From: Azorinus chamasolen
Lineage: Eukaryota > Mollusca > Bivalvia > Cardiida > Solecurtidae
Reading direction: 5' to 3'
Assembly: GCA_963576725.1 (NCBI GenBank)
Contig: OY755238.1
Span: 31,490,145 to 31,554,144, forward strand
Length of the DNA stretch: 64,000 bases
Notes under the pieces: generated by a model
Databases searched by the model: none
What the model saw: only the letters and a program-made list of their open reading frames with translations
Told to the model about the DNA's origin: nothing
Program-made: the position numbers and the translations under genes
Shown: one piece after another, positions 10,801 to 20,242 of the stretch
Layout of the letters: every line of letters begins with the position of its first letter
How positions within the stretch are numbered: the first letter of the stretch is position 1

Positions 10801-13800
10801 TGGATCACCTGACATCTGGAATTATGCAATATTCATAAATTGGCAGACATACAGAAGTTACATTTCATTGTGACAAGTAGAAAACAACAATACAATTATT
10901 TCAACACTTTGACTATACCTGTATCTGCTCATGAACTTGTTCAAAACATTTATATAATCTTTTCTGCAATACAATAAAACCTTTCTAAACTGGATGTTAA
11001 AATAAGCATCGTGCAACCAGAGCCTGTTTTTCAGACAGGTAACAGTTTAACCCATTCCCTCATATTGACGCCTCTGTAAAAGTCACTTTTTGAAACCATT
11101 GTGATAAATAGAGCATTTGCTCCATATAGAAGCAAATTCTCTATCTATAACAATGGTTTCAGAACTACACAATTCTAACATTTTCCATAAAATTTTCTCT
11201 TCTTAATGCTCCTTTAGGTTTATTCAAAGAGATTGAGTCTAAAAATTGCCTAGGAAGTAAATAAGCTGGTAATGGGTTAATGCAGGTTGGTAGTCATAGA
11301 GAAAGCTCCCTAAATTGCTTCACAGTTTGTGATTAAAATTCCAGTTTAGAGGGATTCTACTGTAATTGTTTTGCCTGTGTGACAGTTGGAATACATTTTG
11401 TGAAGAGTACACATACCCTGTTTACAAAGGCGAAAGATGATATCATGGAATAGTGAGATACAAGAAGTGGGAAGTTAGAAATCAGCACCAGAGAAATATC
11501 AACCAAACAAGACCACTATTATGCTTCTAAATGACAGAAATACTGATAAGTGTATATAATATTATGTACACAATTTTTAAATGCGAAATATGAAGAAAAA
11601 CTTACCAATAAAGTCCGCAGTTCTTGCTGAAGCCTGAAAAAATAATAGAAGCCTTTGAAACTGTAAAGCACTGGACTTCTTGTACATCAAAATGATGATA
11701 ATAATTCTTAATACTGCTTTAGAATAAGAATTTTCATCATGTAATGTTTTGCCTTACAATACCTTTTATATATTTCAAGTGATTTTATTGTTGCATCCAT
11801 GTTTTTTCCTCTCTGAGTTTAGACCATAAATACATTTTTCAACTTTTTGTTAATGCCAGAAAAGGAAGGTCATTCAAAATGCATTGTGCGAAACATGGAA
11901 GCTGTCAGTCTTATAGTTATAGTAACGGTTTACACAGATTTTCGCCTACTGTTTGACCAATTTGATATTTCAGCTAGAAAGCAATTTAATATAGCAAATG
12001 TGTTTCACACCTATGGAACAAGTATGGATAATTTGACAAAACTATACAAAATGTTTGTAACAACATAAACAAGAGTAACTTGACTTGCAGTGTTGCTCCA
12101 GATCGCTATGACCAAGATTGAATGATCTGTGTAGACCCTGACTACTATACAGAATTATTTGACACCTCATTAGACAGGGAGTGATGCCCAGTGATTTTTT
12201 TAACCTACGAGTTTCGAGTCCTGTATTCACAAAAATATCTGGGGATGCGAAGTTTCAAATTATGTGAGTCCCAATAATGCTCTGCCCCATTAAGTGTCTG
12301 TGTCACACCTCTGCGTCTGACAATCTGTATCTATACGTCGTAGAATCCTATATAGGCTTTTACACAATGGGTGAGAAGAGACACCATTATAATTGGCGAT
12401 AATCTCGTAGGGCTGTCTTGAAAGCCTCTACGGAATCAGCATGCACTATGCTGTCTGGCAGTTTGACAGTGTTTACAAAGAATGAATTTCAGTATTAAGG
12501 AGTCTTGCTATTTGGGACTACCAGCCCTTTGGTGTTGTTGTATACTTGGTTTTCTACTATATTGTTTGAACTGTAGTCTTTAAATCTAGTAGCTTTGATG
12601 TTCCTTCTTGGTTTTTCCGGCTTTGTAAATGTGGATGTCGGTAAGGTGGGTACCAATCCCTCTATTACATTCAACTTTTTTCTGCCAAAAATCGTTACCG
12701 ATTACTTGAGGCAGGCGCTTGTCAGTAGGCAGGTTGTTAGTCGGCAAGATGTATACCATATACATAAGTATCAAACGAAGGCTTAGTCTCCTGTCTTCAA
12801 GGGTCTCTAATCCCAGTTGTTCTCTCATTCTTGTGATTGCTCCTGTCTCTCTGTCCTTATACGGTAGTTCTTTTTTATGAACCTGATTGCACGGTTTTGA
12901 ATTTTTTCCAATCTGTCTATATCCCCTTTGAGGTATGGATTCCAGATGGTTGCGCAATACTCCATGATAGACCTTACTACTGAAATGAATGCTGTTTTCC
13001 TGCATTTTACTGGAAAGAACCAGACAGGGCAACACTTACTCATACAAACATATAGCAGCAACAAAAGACACCTACAAATATTCGTTTTATCCTAGAACAG
13101 TAAACCAGTGGAACCTCCTCCCAGTCTCTGTACAGTCGGCAGCCACAGTCGATGCATTTAAGTCCTTAGCTCCTGTGGCTGTCCTAATACCGATACTAAA
13201 TAACTAGACCTATACAACTTGTATATAGTTTTATTTTTAACTAGTTCAGCATTCACGCTATTATTGTACAAATGTTTATTCTAAATTAGGCGCCAACACA
13301 TAATTCTCAAAGTTGAGAGAGTGTTGTACTTCATAAGAAGAAGAAGAAGAGAAGAAGAACATTTCTTAGGTTCCGTCTTAGGAATCCAAGTGTGGCGTTG
13401 GCTTTTTTACATTTGCTTATTAATTGGAATTCAGAAAAGTGTCTACTTCCAACTGGACACGTGTTTGATAAACGGTAACGGGTCAAATCGGACCAAAACC
13501 AAATCGGACCTCGGGTCAAATCGGACCAAAACCAAATCGGACCGGGTCAAATCGGACCATTTTTTTATAATGTTAATTTATTCATACAATCTTATGTTTT
13601 CCAACTATTTTGCTGGTGAATACCAAAGTTTGATGATAAGATTATTTTAATCATGAAATGAACATTTATTTATTCAATCATAGGTGTACGTTTTGGTAAA
13701 ATTACATATAACAATTTAACTTAACAATTTAAAGATGACTTCTAATTTCTCTTTTATTCGGTGACAGCCTACATAATTCGAAACGGGGTGTGAAATACAA

Positions 13801-14775
13801 TGTATACAACTCAGTTAAACAGTTATATGCAGGAAAGTGAAAATCAATTACACAATAATCAGTTGATTAAAGTATGCCGTTTACAAATAATGACGGCAAA
13901 CATTAAACAATCTTCTTTCATGGGCCAGGTAATGCAACAAATTCCGATTAAAAAAAATCAAGCATCTCTAATTATGATCAGGTCAGTTGGTGAAGTTAAT
14001 GCCTTTTAAATATACACGATCATCAAAATTAAAATATCCCTTTCTTACTCAAATAATATCAAAACTGCATAATATGCTATGAAGAGACTCAAATAAAGAA
14101 TAAATATATATACAAATTTCAATTACCTGGGACCCGCCTAAGCAGATTTAATATCTAATTAACCCATTTTGTATAAATCAATGCATGACACTACTTTTTA
14201 TTTTGCCAAAGTTAGGTATATATTGGTTGTCATATCGGACTAATCAACCACATGGGACATTCTATTCAATACAGAACGTGGTCCGATTTGACCCGGTTCA
14301 TTTTGGTCCGATTTGACCCGGTCCGATTTGACCCAGGCCGATTTGGTTTTGGTCCGATTTGACCCGGATTCTTGATAAACACTATGAACACAGCTTTTTA
14401 AACACAGTTTACAGGCGAAATCGTCTTTAAGCGACATCTTCAGTATCACATTATTGATTTGATAGCAAGTCTAAACAGTAAAAAAATCGTGAAAATCGGT
14501 ATATTGATGTATAAAACAACAATCAGAAGTGTTTTAATATGTTAACGAAACATACAAAATAGTATTAAGTCATGCTTTGTAGCAGCATCATCTGAGAACG
14601 AATCAACTTTTAAAACAGTCGCGAAAACTCATCACAATTCCACAAAGCGGTTAAGTACAATGGCCAGATCTTACCTTTTGCTGACCGAATGTGTTTCTTT
14701 TGACGATGTAGCAACGACGGGTCTTTCTTTCGTTCTAGTATTGCTTGCGGCAGGGTCGATATTTTGTTGGGACAT
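7782..14775 (-). CDS. UBE2C: UBE2C, ubiquitin-conjugating enzyme E2 C (complete gene, 5 coding exons)
   Basis: E2 that works with the anaphase-promoting complex (APC/C) to start ubiquitin chains on mitotic substrates such as cyclin B (family knowledge). Five exons join in phase (101+28+87+205+110 nt = 531 nt, 176 aa plus stop; human is 179 aa). Visible: an N-terminal extension (residues 1-33) typical of UBE2[11 protein letters not shown] at the start of the UBC fold, [22 protein letters not shown] at 104-106, catalytic Cys114 in [12 protein letters not shown], and [13 protein letters not shown] before the C-terminal helices. All introns are GT-AG. The start is the ATG of MSQQNIDP, which matches the family N-terminus. 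Divergent from ANKS6. No defect seen, so probably functional. Confidence 0.95.
7932..8094 (-). mobile_element. RH3 fragment just downstream of UBE2C
   Basis: Minus strand: TATCCCGCAAACGAAGTTTG, TCTGTCTGTCTGCCC, ending CACCTTTAGTGAT. In UBE2C intron 4, about 40 bp upstream of exon 5. Confidence 0.65.
8276..8628 (+). repeat. HP3 with HP5 inserted at an internal TTAA
   Basis: HP3 short arm to TTAATCTAATTAA, HP5 at 8361-8575, then TATTTCTTACATGAATATTC and TTAA 8625-8628. Confidence 0.75.
8361..8575 (-). repeat. HP5
   Basis: TTAACCTTTAGCCTGCTATG and mirror GCAGGCTAAAGGTTAA; hairpin GGATCCAGATGAGATGCCGA / CTCATCAGGATCC (A opposite A). Confidence 0.85.
8679..8944 (+). repeat. HP3
   Basis: Short arm worn, hairpin CAAATCAGACAGCTCC / GAGCTGTCTGACC, long arm TTAATATTCATGATGTTATT, right TTAA. 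Confidence 0.75.
9012..9328 (+). repeat. HP3 with expanded hairpin
   Basis: TTAA at both ends; the hairpin region is locally duplicated (GGATCTG and GAAGGCTCCT repeated). Confidence 0.75.
9387..9591 (-). CDS. UBE2C: UBE2C coding exon 4 (catalytic core)
   Basis: 205 nt encoding [19 protein letters not shown] through SLQSLLG. Carries the HPN motif and the catalytic Cys. TTCTAG acceptor, GTAGGA donor, phase 1. An HP3 element ends 58 bp past the donor. Confidence 0.95.
9733..9958 (+). repeat. HP1
   Basis: TTAA at both ends; hairpin TAAATAGAGCATTTGCTCC. UBE2C intron 3. Confidence 0.85.
10025..10342 (-). repeat. HP3 remnant hosting HP6
   Basis: ATAATTCCATAAGC before and GAGCAGAACTTGATCAGAGG after the HP6 at 10076-10270; ends GAATGGGTTAA. 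Confidence 0.6.
10076..10270. repeat. HP6
   Basis: CAGGTCCAGATAAGATCG ... TAGCTCTG; hairpin ACCAAACCCTATACTGTGAC with mirror. Confidence 0.8.
10380..10530. repeat. HP6-like hairpin hosting HP9
   Basis: GGCCACTCTCAACTATTGAG ... GGATTTGGTGGAGAAG around HP9. Termini lost. Confidence 0.55.
10434..10506. repeat. HP9 perfect palindrome, 73 bp
   Basis: GAGGGCTTGGTGCAAAACTA and TTCTAACTCCTTCAC then the exact mirror. ATATAG / TATAG on the two sides. Confidence 0.8.
10543..10686. repeat. HP8 palindrome
   Basis: GGGTCCATGCTTATAAAGCT ... GCATGGACCC; partly deleted inner arms. 42 bp from the UBE2C exon 3 donor. Confidence 0.8.
10729..10815 (-). CDS. UBE2C: UBE2C coding exon 3
   Basis: 29 codons, [19 protein letters not shown] onward to GPVGT, aligning with the human SGDKGISAFPESDNLFKW region. 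TTCCAG acceptor, GTAAGA donor. An HP8 palindrome ends 42 bp beyond the donor. Confidence 0.9.
10972..11362. repeat. HP7-like copy hosting HP1
   Basis: CAATAAAACCTTTCTAAACT at the left, CCAGTTTAGAGGGATTCTAC at the right; HP1 at 11047-11280 splits it. Confidence 0.65.
11047..11280 (+). repeat. HP1
   Basis: TTAA at both ends; hairpin GATAAATAGAGCATTTGC. Confidence 0.85.
11606..11633 (-). CDS. UBE2C: UBE2C coding exon 2 (28-nt microexon)
   Basis: A 28-nt exon between TTTTCAG and GTAAG. With the two bases carried over from exon 1 it reads [10 protein letters not shown], the first helix of the UBC fold, and ends in phase 0. Confidence 0.9.
11640..12345. other. UBE2C intron 1, mostly unassigned
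   Basis: AT-rich; no conserved frame. 12080-12180 has a weak hairpin-derived GTGTAGACCCTGAC. Nothing else recognised. Confidence 0.5.
12350..13460 (-). mobile_element. 5'-truncated CR1/jockey-like LINE (reverse transcriptase C-terminal part), decayed
   Basis: Minus-strand translation gives, in order and with frameshifts, [20 protein letters not shown] (13340-13425), [20 protein letters not shown] onward with [15 protein letters not shown], then [20 protein letters not shown] near 12400-12480. This is the C-terminal end of a non-LTR reverse transcriptase. It is split by a plus-strand LINE tail at about 13018-13345. In UBE2C intron 1. The 3' border is approximate. Confidence 0.82.
13018..13345 (+). 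mobile_element. LINE 3' tail nested in the minus-strand LINE
   Basis: Reads [20 protein letters not shown] and [20 protein letters not shown], the extreme C-terminus of a LINE reverse transcriptase, then a short 3' UTR ending in an (AAG)n run. It interrupts the host LINE between LRN and the CRKTAF segment. AAGAAC flanks both sides (possible 6-bp target duplication). Confidence 0.75.
13474..14371. mobile_element. 898-bp non-autonomous DNA element with terminal GGTCAAATCGGACC arrays and 9-bp TSD
   Basis: Bounded by identical 9-bp repeats TTGATAAAC at 13465-13473 and 14372-14380. The ends are inverted arrays of GGTCAAATCGGACC and AAAACCAAATCGGACC units (13480-13560 versus 14280-14370). No transposase frame inside. 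TSD length and repetitive ends suggest a Mutator-like (MULE) element; this classification is an inference. Confidence 0.7.
14381..14660. other. UBE2C intron 1, proximal part
   Basis: No repeat or coding signal recognised. Confidence 0.5.
14675..14775 (-). CDS. UBE2C: UBE2C coding exon 1
   Basis: Encodes [16 protein letters not shown] onward to SVSKR, the unstructured N-terminal extension. Ends in a GTAAGA donor (phase 2). The exon and its flanks are free of recognised repeats. Confidence 0.9.
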
Positions 14776-14814
14776 TTTGTTTGTTGTGTTCCCAAGTTGG
14801 ATAGTTTTAACAAA

Positions 14815-14880
14815 TTTTAAACAACCCTCCTACAGATCAAAGAACCAATCAAAATAAATCACACATACTATTGGCCAATC
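14815..14880 (-). promoter_or_regulatory. Probable UBE2C promoter: two CCAAT boxes about 30 bp apart
   Basis: Two CCAAT boxes in the same orientation at 14845-14849 and 14875-14879 (the second within the palindrome ATTGGCCAAT), 70 and 100 bp upstream of the UBE2C ATG. Paired CCAAT boxes at about this spacing bind NF-Y in many G2/M promoters (family knowledge). A TTTAAA lies nearer the start and could be a CHR-like site, but this is weak. Confidence 0.45.
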
Positions 14881-14959
14881 ACATTTGATGTTGCATTTTA
14901 CACGGTCGCTATAATTTGACATGTGTTGTGATTGTTACACGTTTTCACTGTTCAATCTT

Positions 14960-15156
14960 TACCTCATGAACATTTATTAGCTGAAATTTTATGATGGCAT
15001 ATGTACATAGTATGTTTTGGTTCAGGCAGATACTATAGAATCAGATATATAGTATACCATAAGCAAACAGATCGGACTATGATAAGACGGTTCGGGAGCC
15101 GTTTGATCTGATCGATCTACTCTGTTTGCAAATGCGTGAAAATGTGTTTAGGTTAA
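14960..15156 (-). repeat. HP3
   Basis: CTCATGAACATTTATTAGCT long arm, hairpin GATAAGACGG / CCGTTTGATC, short arm AAATGCGTGAAAATGTGTTT, TTAA 15153-15156. Confidence 0.75.
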
Positions 15157-15611
15157 CCAACAATTTAGTCTTATTTTATTTCTAACACTTATAGACACAT
15201 GCTGCAAGAAACATATGTAAAACTGATAATTTATTCAGTATTTAACCAGAGACAAGTATATAAATTACTCCCGAATCTTTCATTTCAGAACGATGTCTAT
15301 CAAGCAATGGAAGAAATGGAACACAAAACACGCAATGGAAATTTTAAAGTCATTTCTGGATCGATTTAAAAAACAAAATTCAAGCAATTTAGGTATAATA
15401 AGTTAATTTCGATTAAATTAGACCAACTAAAACAAGAATGGTCAATAGATAACCATAAAATCGCGTATTTACTGAAAAAAATCCATTTCGCCAGTGAAGA
15501 AATGGGGATTTATAGTAGAAATGGAGATGAAATAAGCATTTTTGTTCATTGTTTCAGACCTTATGACTTCTTTTACACAAATTCTAGTATGTCACACGTG
15601 CTACCGTTCTG
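15157..15611. other. Intergenic, no repeat recognised
   Basis: Contains a 37-codon frame at 15293-15406 (starts MSIKQWKKWNTKHAMEILKS) preceded by CATTTCAG. Not recognised; too short to call. Confidence 0.4.
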
Positions 15612-15676
15612 TTAAACGATGTTAAGAAATCATTGTTATAAATAGACCATTTGCTCCTATAGGAGCAAATGCTCTA

Positions 15677-16900
15677 TTTAACATAACATAACATAACATA
15701 TTGTTTATTCGGCATAAAATACATACATATTTATAGCCTTAACAAACAGAGTAGTATAAACACACAAATTTCTAGTATCTTCCAGAAGAATAAAAACTGA
15801 AAGTATTTGATCTGTCATGTCCATTTTGACAACAAGTTTGTACATGTTGCAGAGATAATAATTCTATTAACAGACCAGCAATAATTAAAGTAAATGAACT
15901 GTTAGTCAGAACTTAATCAGCTTAATTAATAAACTTAATCACAGCAAGAGCTTCAATAATACTAACAATTTAAAATTCCATGGAGATGTATTATTGCGAT
16001 TGGGCTCTTAATTTAAAAGCATGATAGATAAGCTTTGCTACATTGTTGTTTAAACGCTCTGAGCTTGAACTCATGAGAGAAATAAAATTGTTGACAGTTG
16101 GCCATCTGCAAAAGTATGGAGACAAATATTTCAGTCTAATGTCTCTATATTTCGGACACACTAGTAGAAGAAAGGAAGCTAGACTCAACATGTTCTACAA
16201 AATAGTTAATAGAGAAGTCAATATTGATCTAGCCAAATACCTAAATAGACCCACACGATACACTAGATATGCCCAATCACATAGCTACACAATACAAACA
16301 TCTGCTATAGATCCTAGGAAATGGTATTTCTTTTGTACAAACAACAAAAGACTGGAACGCTCTACCACCTAGCACAGCAAATGCCCCGTCACTAGAGACA
16401 TTTAAATCTCTACTGATTGAGCAAACCTGACTTACTTTTCCAAAAGGAGCTTAGGGAGGGAAGCGGGGTTTATAAGTGCAGACCACAAACTGGCAGAATA
16501 TTCCACAAGTTGAATGTGGCCAGAAATAGGAAGAAGAAGAGGAAAGTGATACTCACTTTCTGCTACTCCCATGTTGCAAAATAAGCAAGTTCGAAATTTT
16601 CTGTCGATATCTAAGTACCGACCTGTTTCTATTGCAAGATCATGAGCTGAAATCCTAAATTTTGTAAGTGCTATCTTATATTTATTTTCATTTATGCATT
16701 CCAGATACTTTTCTGCGGTTAGGTCATGTTTGAATAAGCAATATGTAGAAAGCTTACTTGAATTATTAATCTTTGAATACCAACTGTTTATATATATCTA
16801 TAATGCGCTGTTTCATGGGAAGAAAATATGGTATATATGCGTAAACTGGTTATTCCATACATCTAACATACCAATATTGCTTAACAATGTTTTTATATGA
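15677..16900 (-). mobile_element. LINE 3' part, minus strand, inserted in HP1 and itself interrupted
   Basis: Minus frames read LLSNIGMLDVWNNQF, WYSKINNSSKLSTYCLFKHD, KFRISAHDLAIETGRYLDID with CLFCNMGVAESEYHF, then (after the interruption) LVCPKYRDIRLKYLSPYF and FISLMSSSSERLNNNVAKLI. The 3' end runs into repeated TTATG units at 15676-15700. Reverse transcriptase C-terminal domain; frameshifted, not functional. Confidence 0.85.
16162..16545 (+). mobile_element. LINE 3' tail nested in the minus-strand LINE
   Basis: Reads RRKEARLNMFYKIVNREVNI, then RYAQSHSYTIQTSAIDPRKW, then a short UTR ending in a GGAAGAAGAAGAGG run. It sits exactly between the codons for EYHF and LLVCPKYRD of the host LINE. 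Confidence 0.78.
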
Positions 16901-17057
16901 TAAGCCCTATTTATCACAATGTTTCAAACTACAAAATTCTAAAATTTTCCTTTTCTCTAGTTAACGCTCCTTTTCAGTAAATTAATTAAAAAAGGTTGGG
17001 TCTAAAAATAGCATAGAAGAGAATGAGTTAAGTTTTCACTGTGACACGTTCACATAA

Positions 17058-17311
17058 TTAGCTCTTTCCCTGTTTAATACATGTATTTATTAAAACAAGT
17101 TCACCTCATGAATATTTATGCACAGAATGAATAAAACAGAACGAAGAAAATTTGTTTTTCACTGTTGTGGAAACTGCATAATCATATCTATAAATTTTCA
17201 TAAGCAAGCAGATCAGACCCTGATCAGACGGCATGGGAGCCGTCTGATCTGGGTCTTCTCTGTTTGCAAATGCGTAAATAAAAATGCGTTTTATATGAGG
17301 GAAAGGATTAA
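17058..17311 (-). repeat. HP3 with HP2-type short arm
   Basis: Long arm CTCATGAATATTTATGC, hairpin GACCCTGATCAGACGG / GTCTGATCTGGGTC, short arm TGCGTTTTATATGAGGG, TTAA right. Confidence 0.8.
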
Positions 17312-17620
17312 CGCAAACATTTCGTGAATTCTGCTTGGGTAACTGTTGGCAGAAATATGGCACCATACCTTCTAAATGGAACTAAGAAAAGCGTTTAAAA
17401 TCTATCGCAAATTTAAGCAGGATGGTATGAGATAGAACATCGTGTTTTGTGTGACTTAACATGTTTTCAGAAATGTATACATGTATATACTATCAGATGA
17501 ATTATCTGTGATTTAATTCATATCCAATAAACGTTTGTCCTCTACGACTTGACTCGCATTTGCATATACACAGTCTGGTGCCAGATGATCCAAGCTCTTT
17601 GGCAACCAGTCAATAGTTTC
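17312..17620. other. Intergenic, nothing recognised
   Basis: No repeat family or conserved frame seen. Confidence 0.45.
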
Positions 17621-17884
17621 TTAATCCTTTCCCTTTTGTAAGCGCATTATGACGCATCTGCAAACAGAGTAGACCCCGATCAGACGGCTCCTATAGGAGC
17701 CGTCTGATCAGGGTCTGCTCTGTTTGCTCATGGTGTAATATATATCTGATTCTACAGCTTCTGTCTGAGCCAAAATGTCAAGTGCTCATGGGCATATGAA
17801 TATGCCATTACAAAAAAATATAATGTTATTAATTTTCATGACGTCATTATTTCCTACATGAATATTCATCAGGGAAAGGGTTAA
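17621..17884 (+). repeat. HP3
   Basis: TTAA at both ends; hairpin GATCAGACGGCTCC / GGAGCCGTCTGATC; long arm ATTCATGACG-type variant. Confidence 0.85.
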
Positions 17885-18035
17885 CCCTTTCCCTCATATA
17901 AAAGCCTTTTCACACATTTGCATCTCCTATAGGAGTCGTCTGATCAGGGTCTGCCTTGTTTGCTAATGGAATTTGAAATATTTCTTTCGTTAGTTTCTAA
18001 AATGGCTTCTATATATGTTCCACCTTCCACGTTCC
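17881..18035 (+). repeat. HP2, truncated, sharing a TTAA
   Basis: CCCTTTCCCTCATATAAAAG, TCCTATAGGAGTCGTCTGAT, long arm to TGTTCCACCTTCCA. Confidence 0.75.
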
Positions 18036-18148
18036 TTGTGACACATGATATGTACAGCAATCCACTTTTTATTAGAGGGGTTTCACTCTCGTATGTATGC
18101 AGTAATACATCTATAAATTGAACATTTAATAAAGAAGAATTAAGGTAT

Positions 18149-18374
18149 TTAATCCATTACCTCATAGGCTATTTTTTTTAGATACAACATCTTTGAATTA
18201 ATCTGCCGAAAAGGAGCATTAATAAGAGAAAGGGAAAGTTTTTAGAATGTTGAAGTTTGAAACCATTGTGATAAATAGATCATTTGCAACAACAATGCTC
18301 TATTTATCACAATGTTTTCACAAAGTGACTTTTACAGAGTCGTCAAAAGTCGTCAATATGAGGGAATGGGTTAA
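18149..18374 (-). repeat. HP1
   Basis: TTAA at both ends; hairpin shortened to GATCATTTGCAACAACAATG. Confidence 0.82.
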
Positions 18375-18389
18375 GAGGCAGAGGGCCGC

Positions 18390-19199
18390 TTAACCCTTCG
18401 CTTGCTGAATTTTAAAATACATTTCTCCTTCTTTACCCATGTCCTTCTTCTTCTTCCATTTTACTGGCCTCCTTCAACTAGCTGAAGATTATTGCCAGGG
18501 TGCGCATGAAAGGCGAAAAAGAGATAAAAGTGAGAGTATGTACAGTGAAGATAAAAACAAGAGGAAGTTAGATAAAGTTTTTGGCCAGCTGACTTCTGAA
18601 AGCGTCAACTGACCGTGCCGACATGACATCTGTAGGAAGGCTGTTCCAGTCACGGGTGGTCCGAGGAAAGAAGGATTTCTGGCGATAAAGAGTTCTGCAG
18701 TATGGAATGTGGAAGAGGGAGATGTTGTTGTCCGGAGATGACTTGGTTGTGTTTTCTCGAAGTCGAAATTCTGAGGAAATGGCAACCTGGCTGTTCACGA
18801 TCTTATAGAACATGGAGAGTCGGGCTTCTTTGCGTCTGTCTTGGAGCGGTTTCCACTGGAGATCTGACAGCATGTCACTTACGCTGGATCTATTGTGGTA
18901 CCTGTTCTTTACATATCTGGCACCGCGACGCTGAACCATTTCCAATCTGTCTATGTCCCCTTTCTCGTAAGGGTCCCAGACGGTGCTGGCATACTCCACT
19001 GTCCTGTTGTATAATTACATTTATCTTCAATGTGTACAAGTGTTTTGCTGTGCAATCACTGCTGTGGAGTGCACTGGTTGCACAATCAACTTGTAAATAG
19101 TGCAGACCCTGATGAGACAGCTCCTGCAGGAGCTGTCTCATTTGGGTCTTCACTATTTACAGGTACGTATATTGACGTGAATAGCAAGAGAAGGGTTAA
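18390..19199 (+). repeat. HP4 element split by a LINE
   Basis: TTAA at 18390-18393 and 19196-19199; HP4 left end up to 18445 and right part from about 19000, with hairpin CAGACCCTGATGAGACAG and its partner. The LINE at 18446-19000 interrupts it; TGTCCT is repeated on both sides of the LINE. Confidence 0.85.
18446..19000 (-). mobile_element. LINE 3' fragment with a 143-codon reverse transcriptase C-terminus
   Basis: An open minus frame at 18568-18999 reads [60 protein letters not shown] and ends VDAFRSQLAKNFI. It lacks the catalytic palm motifs, so this is a 5'-truncated copy. The 3' end is a GAA-rich tail next to TGTCCT. The youngest-looking LINE here. Confidence 0.85.
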
Positions 19200-19374
19200 T
19201 CTGCCATCGATCTTTAACACGGTTATTTATATTTGTTTATGTCTAGACTCTGGAGAGATTCTACTCTACTGTGCATATTTTTATTGTGCATATCTTGAAA
19301 AAAAATATGTGTGGATTGTTTTGTCAGCTGTGCCCATTATGAAATTCAATATAACTTTGTACCTGACAAAAATA

Positions 19375-19592
19375 TCCTTTGTAAACATAGTAGATCGACA
19401 TCAGACGGCTCCTGTAGGAGCCCTCTGTTAAGGATATGCTCTGATTAATTATTGAATCGTGTAGGTCTGATTCTATTTCTGCCGCAGGAAAAAATACAAT
19501 TATGAAATACATTGTATTTTGTGAATAGATATTTTTTATGACATCAGCATCATTATTTCTTACGCGAATATTCATGAAGTAAAGGGATAAAT
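19375..19592 (+). repeat. HP3, worn
   Basis: CATCAGACGGCTCCTGTAGG hairpin and ATTCATGAAGTAAAGGGATA end. Confidence 0.65.
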
Positions 19593-19932
19593 TCAGTTTG
19601 GTATGACCGCTGAACTATGGACCATCGAATGAAATTTCATTTATCACAACGAACCCTTCAAAAAATAAATCATATTAATCAAATATATAAAAATAATGAA
19701 AAAGTCTACAAATGCAAGTGACTATAACAATGTGACATATTGTTTGTTGTTATCAAGTCTGACTCTAACTACGGCTCATTTTATAAGAAAGCTACAAACT
19801 TTTAATTTTTAAGAGAGGTTAAAATTGCTAATAATTAATGAATTTAGATCTAGATGAGACGCCGAGATTCTGGTAAACATTTTTTTTATATTGTGACGCA
19901 ATATATATGTTAGTGACGTTTAATTGTTTAAT
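19593..19932. other. Intergenic, nothing recognised
   Basis: AT-rich; no repeat family or frame assigned. Confidence 0.45.
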
Positions 19933-20193
19933 TAACCCCTTTACTCCATAACTCGCCTTTCAACGCATTTGCAAACAGAGAAGACCCAGTTCGTATACAG
20001 AGACAGCTTAGCACTATATACATGTATATAGAGGAGCTGTCTGATCAGGGTCTGTTATTTGCTTATGACATAATATAGATCTGATTCTACAGTTTCTGTC
20101 TTGAAAACAAAATCTTTTGTTCATTGTGCCGTTATAAAAATTCAGGTTATTGATATTCTTTCTTGTCTGAATAGTCATGAAGTAAAGGGTTAA
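19933..20193 (+). repeat. HP3 upstream of ANKS6
   Basis: TTAA at both ends; hairpin worn, with a TATACATGTATATA insert in its centre; long arm ends AGTAAAGGGTTAA. Confidence 0.8.
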
Positions 20194-20242
20194 CAAATCA
20201 AAGGTGAGTACGAAGTTGCCCGTGTCGAAAATCATTCGGATA

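Larger units (their letters stand above)
15612..17031 (+). repeat. HP1 element split by LINE insertions
   Basis: Left half 15612-15676 (up to GCTCTATTTA in the hairpin arm) and right half from about 16904 (CCTATTTATCACAATG to the TTAA at 17028-17031). The two halves rejoin into one HP1; GCTCTATTTA / GCCCTATTTA at the two edges is the likely LINE target duplication. Confidence 0.8.

Noticed and set aside
15293..15406. 37-codon frame MSIKQWKKWNTKHAMEILKS... preceded by a good CATTTCAG
   Set aside because: No recognised similarity, no partner exons found, and short AT-rich frames like this are expected by chance.
18702..19100. 132-codon plus-strand frame over the LINE
   Set aside because: It is the antisense of the reverse transcriptase frame at 18568-18999.
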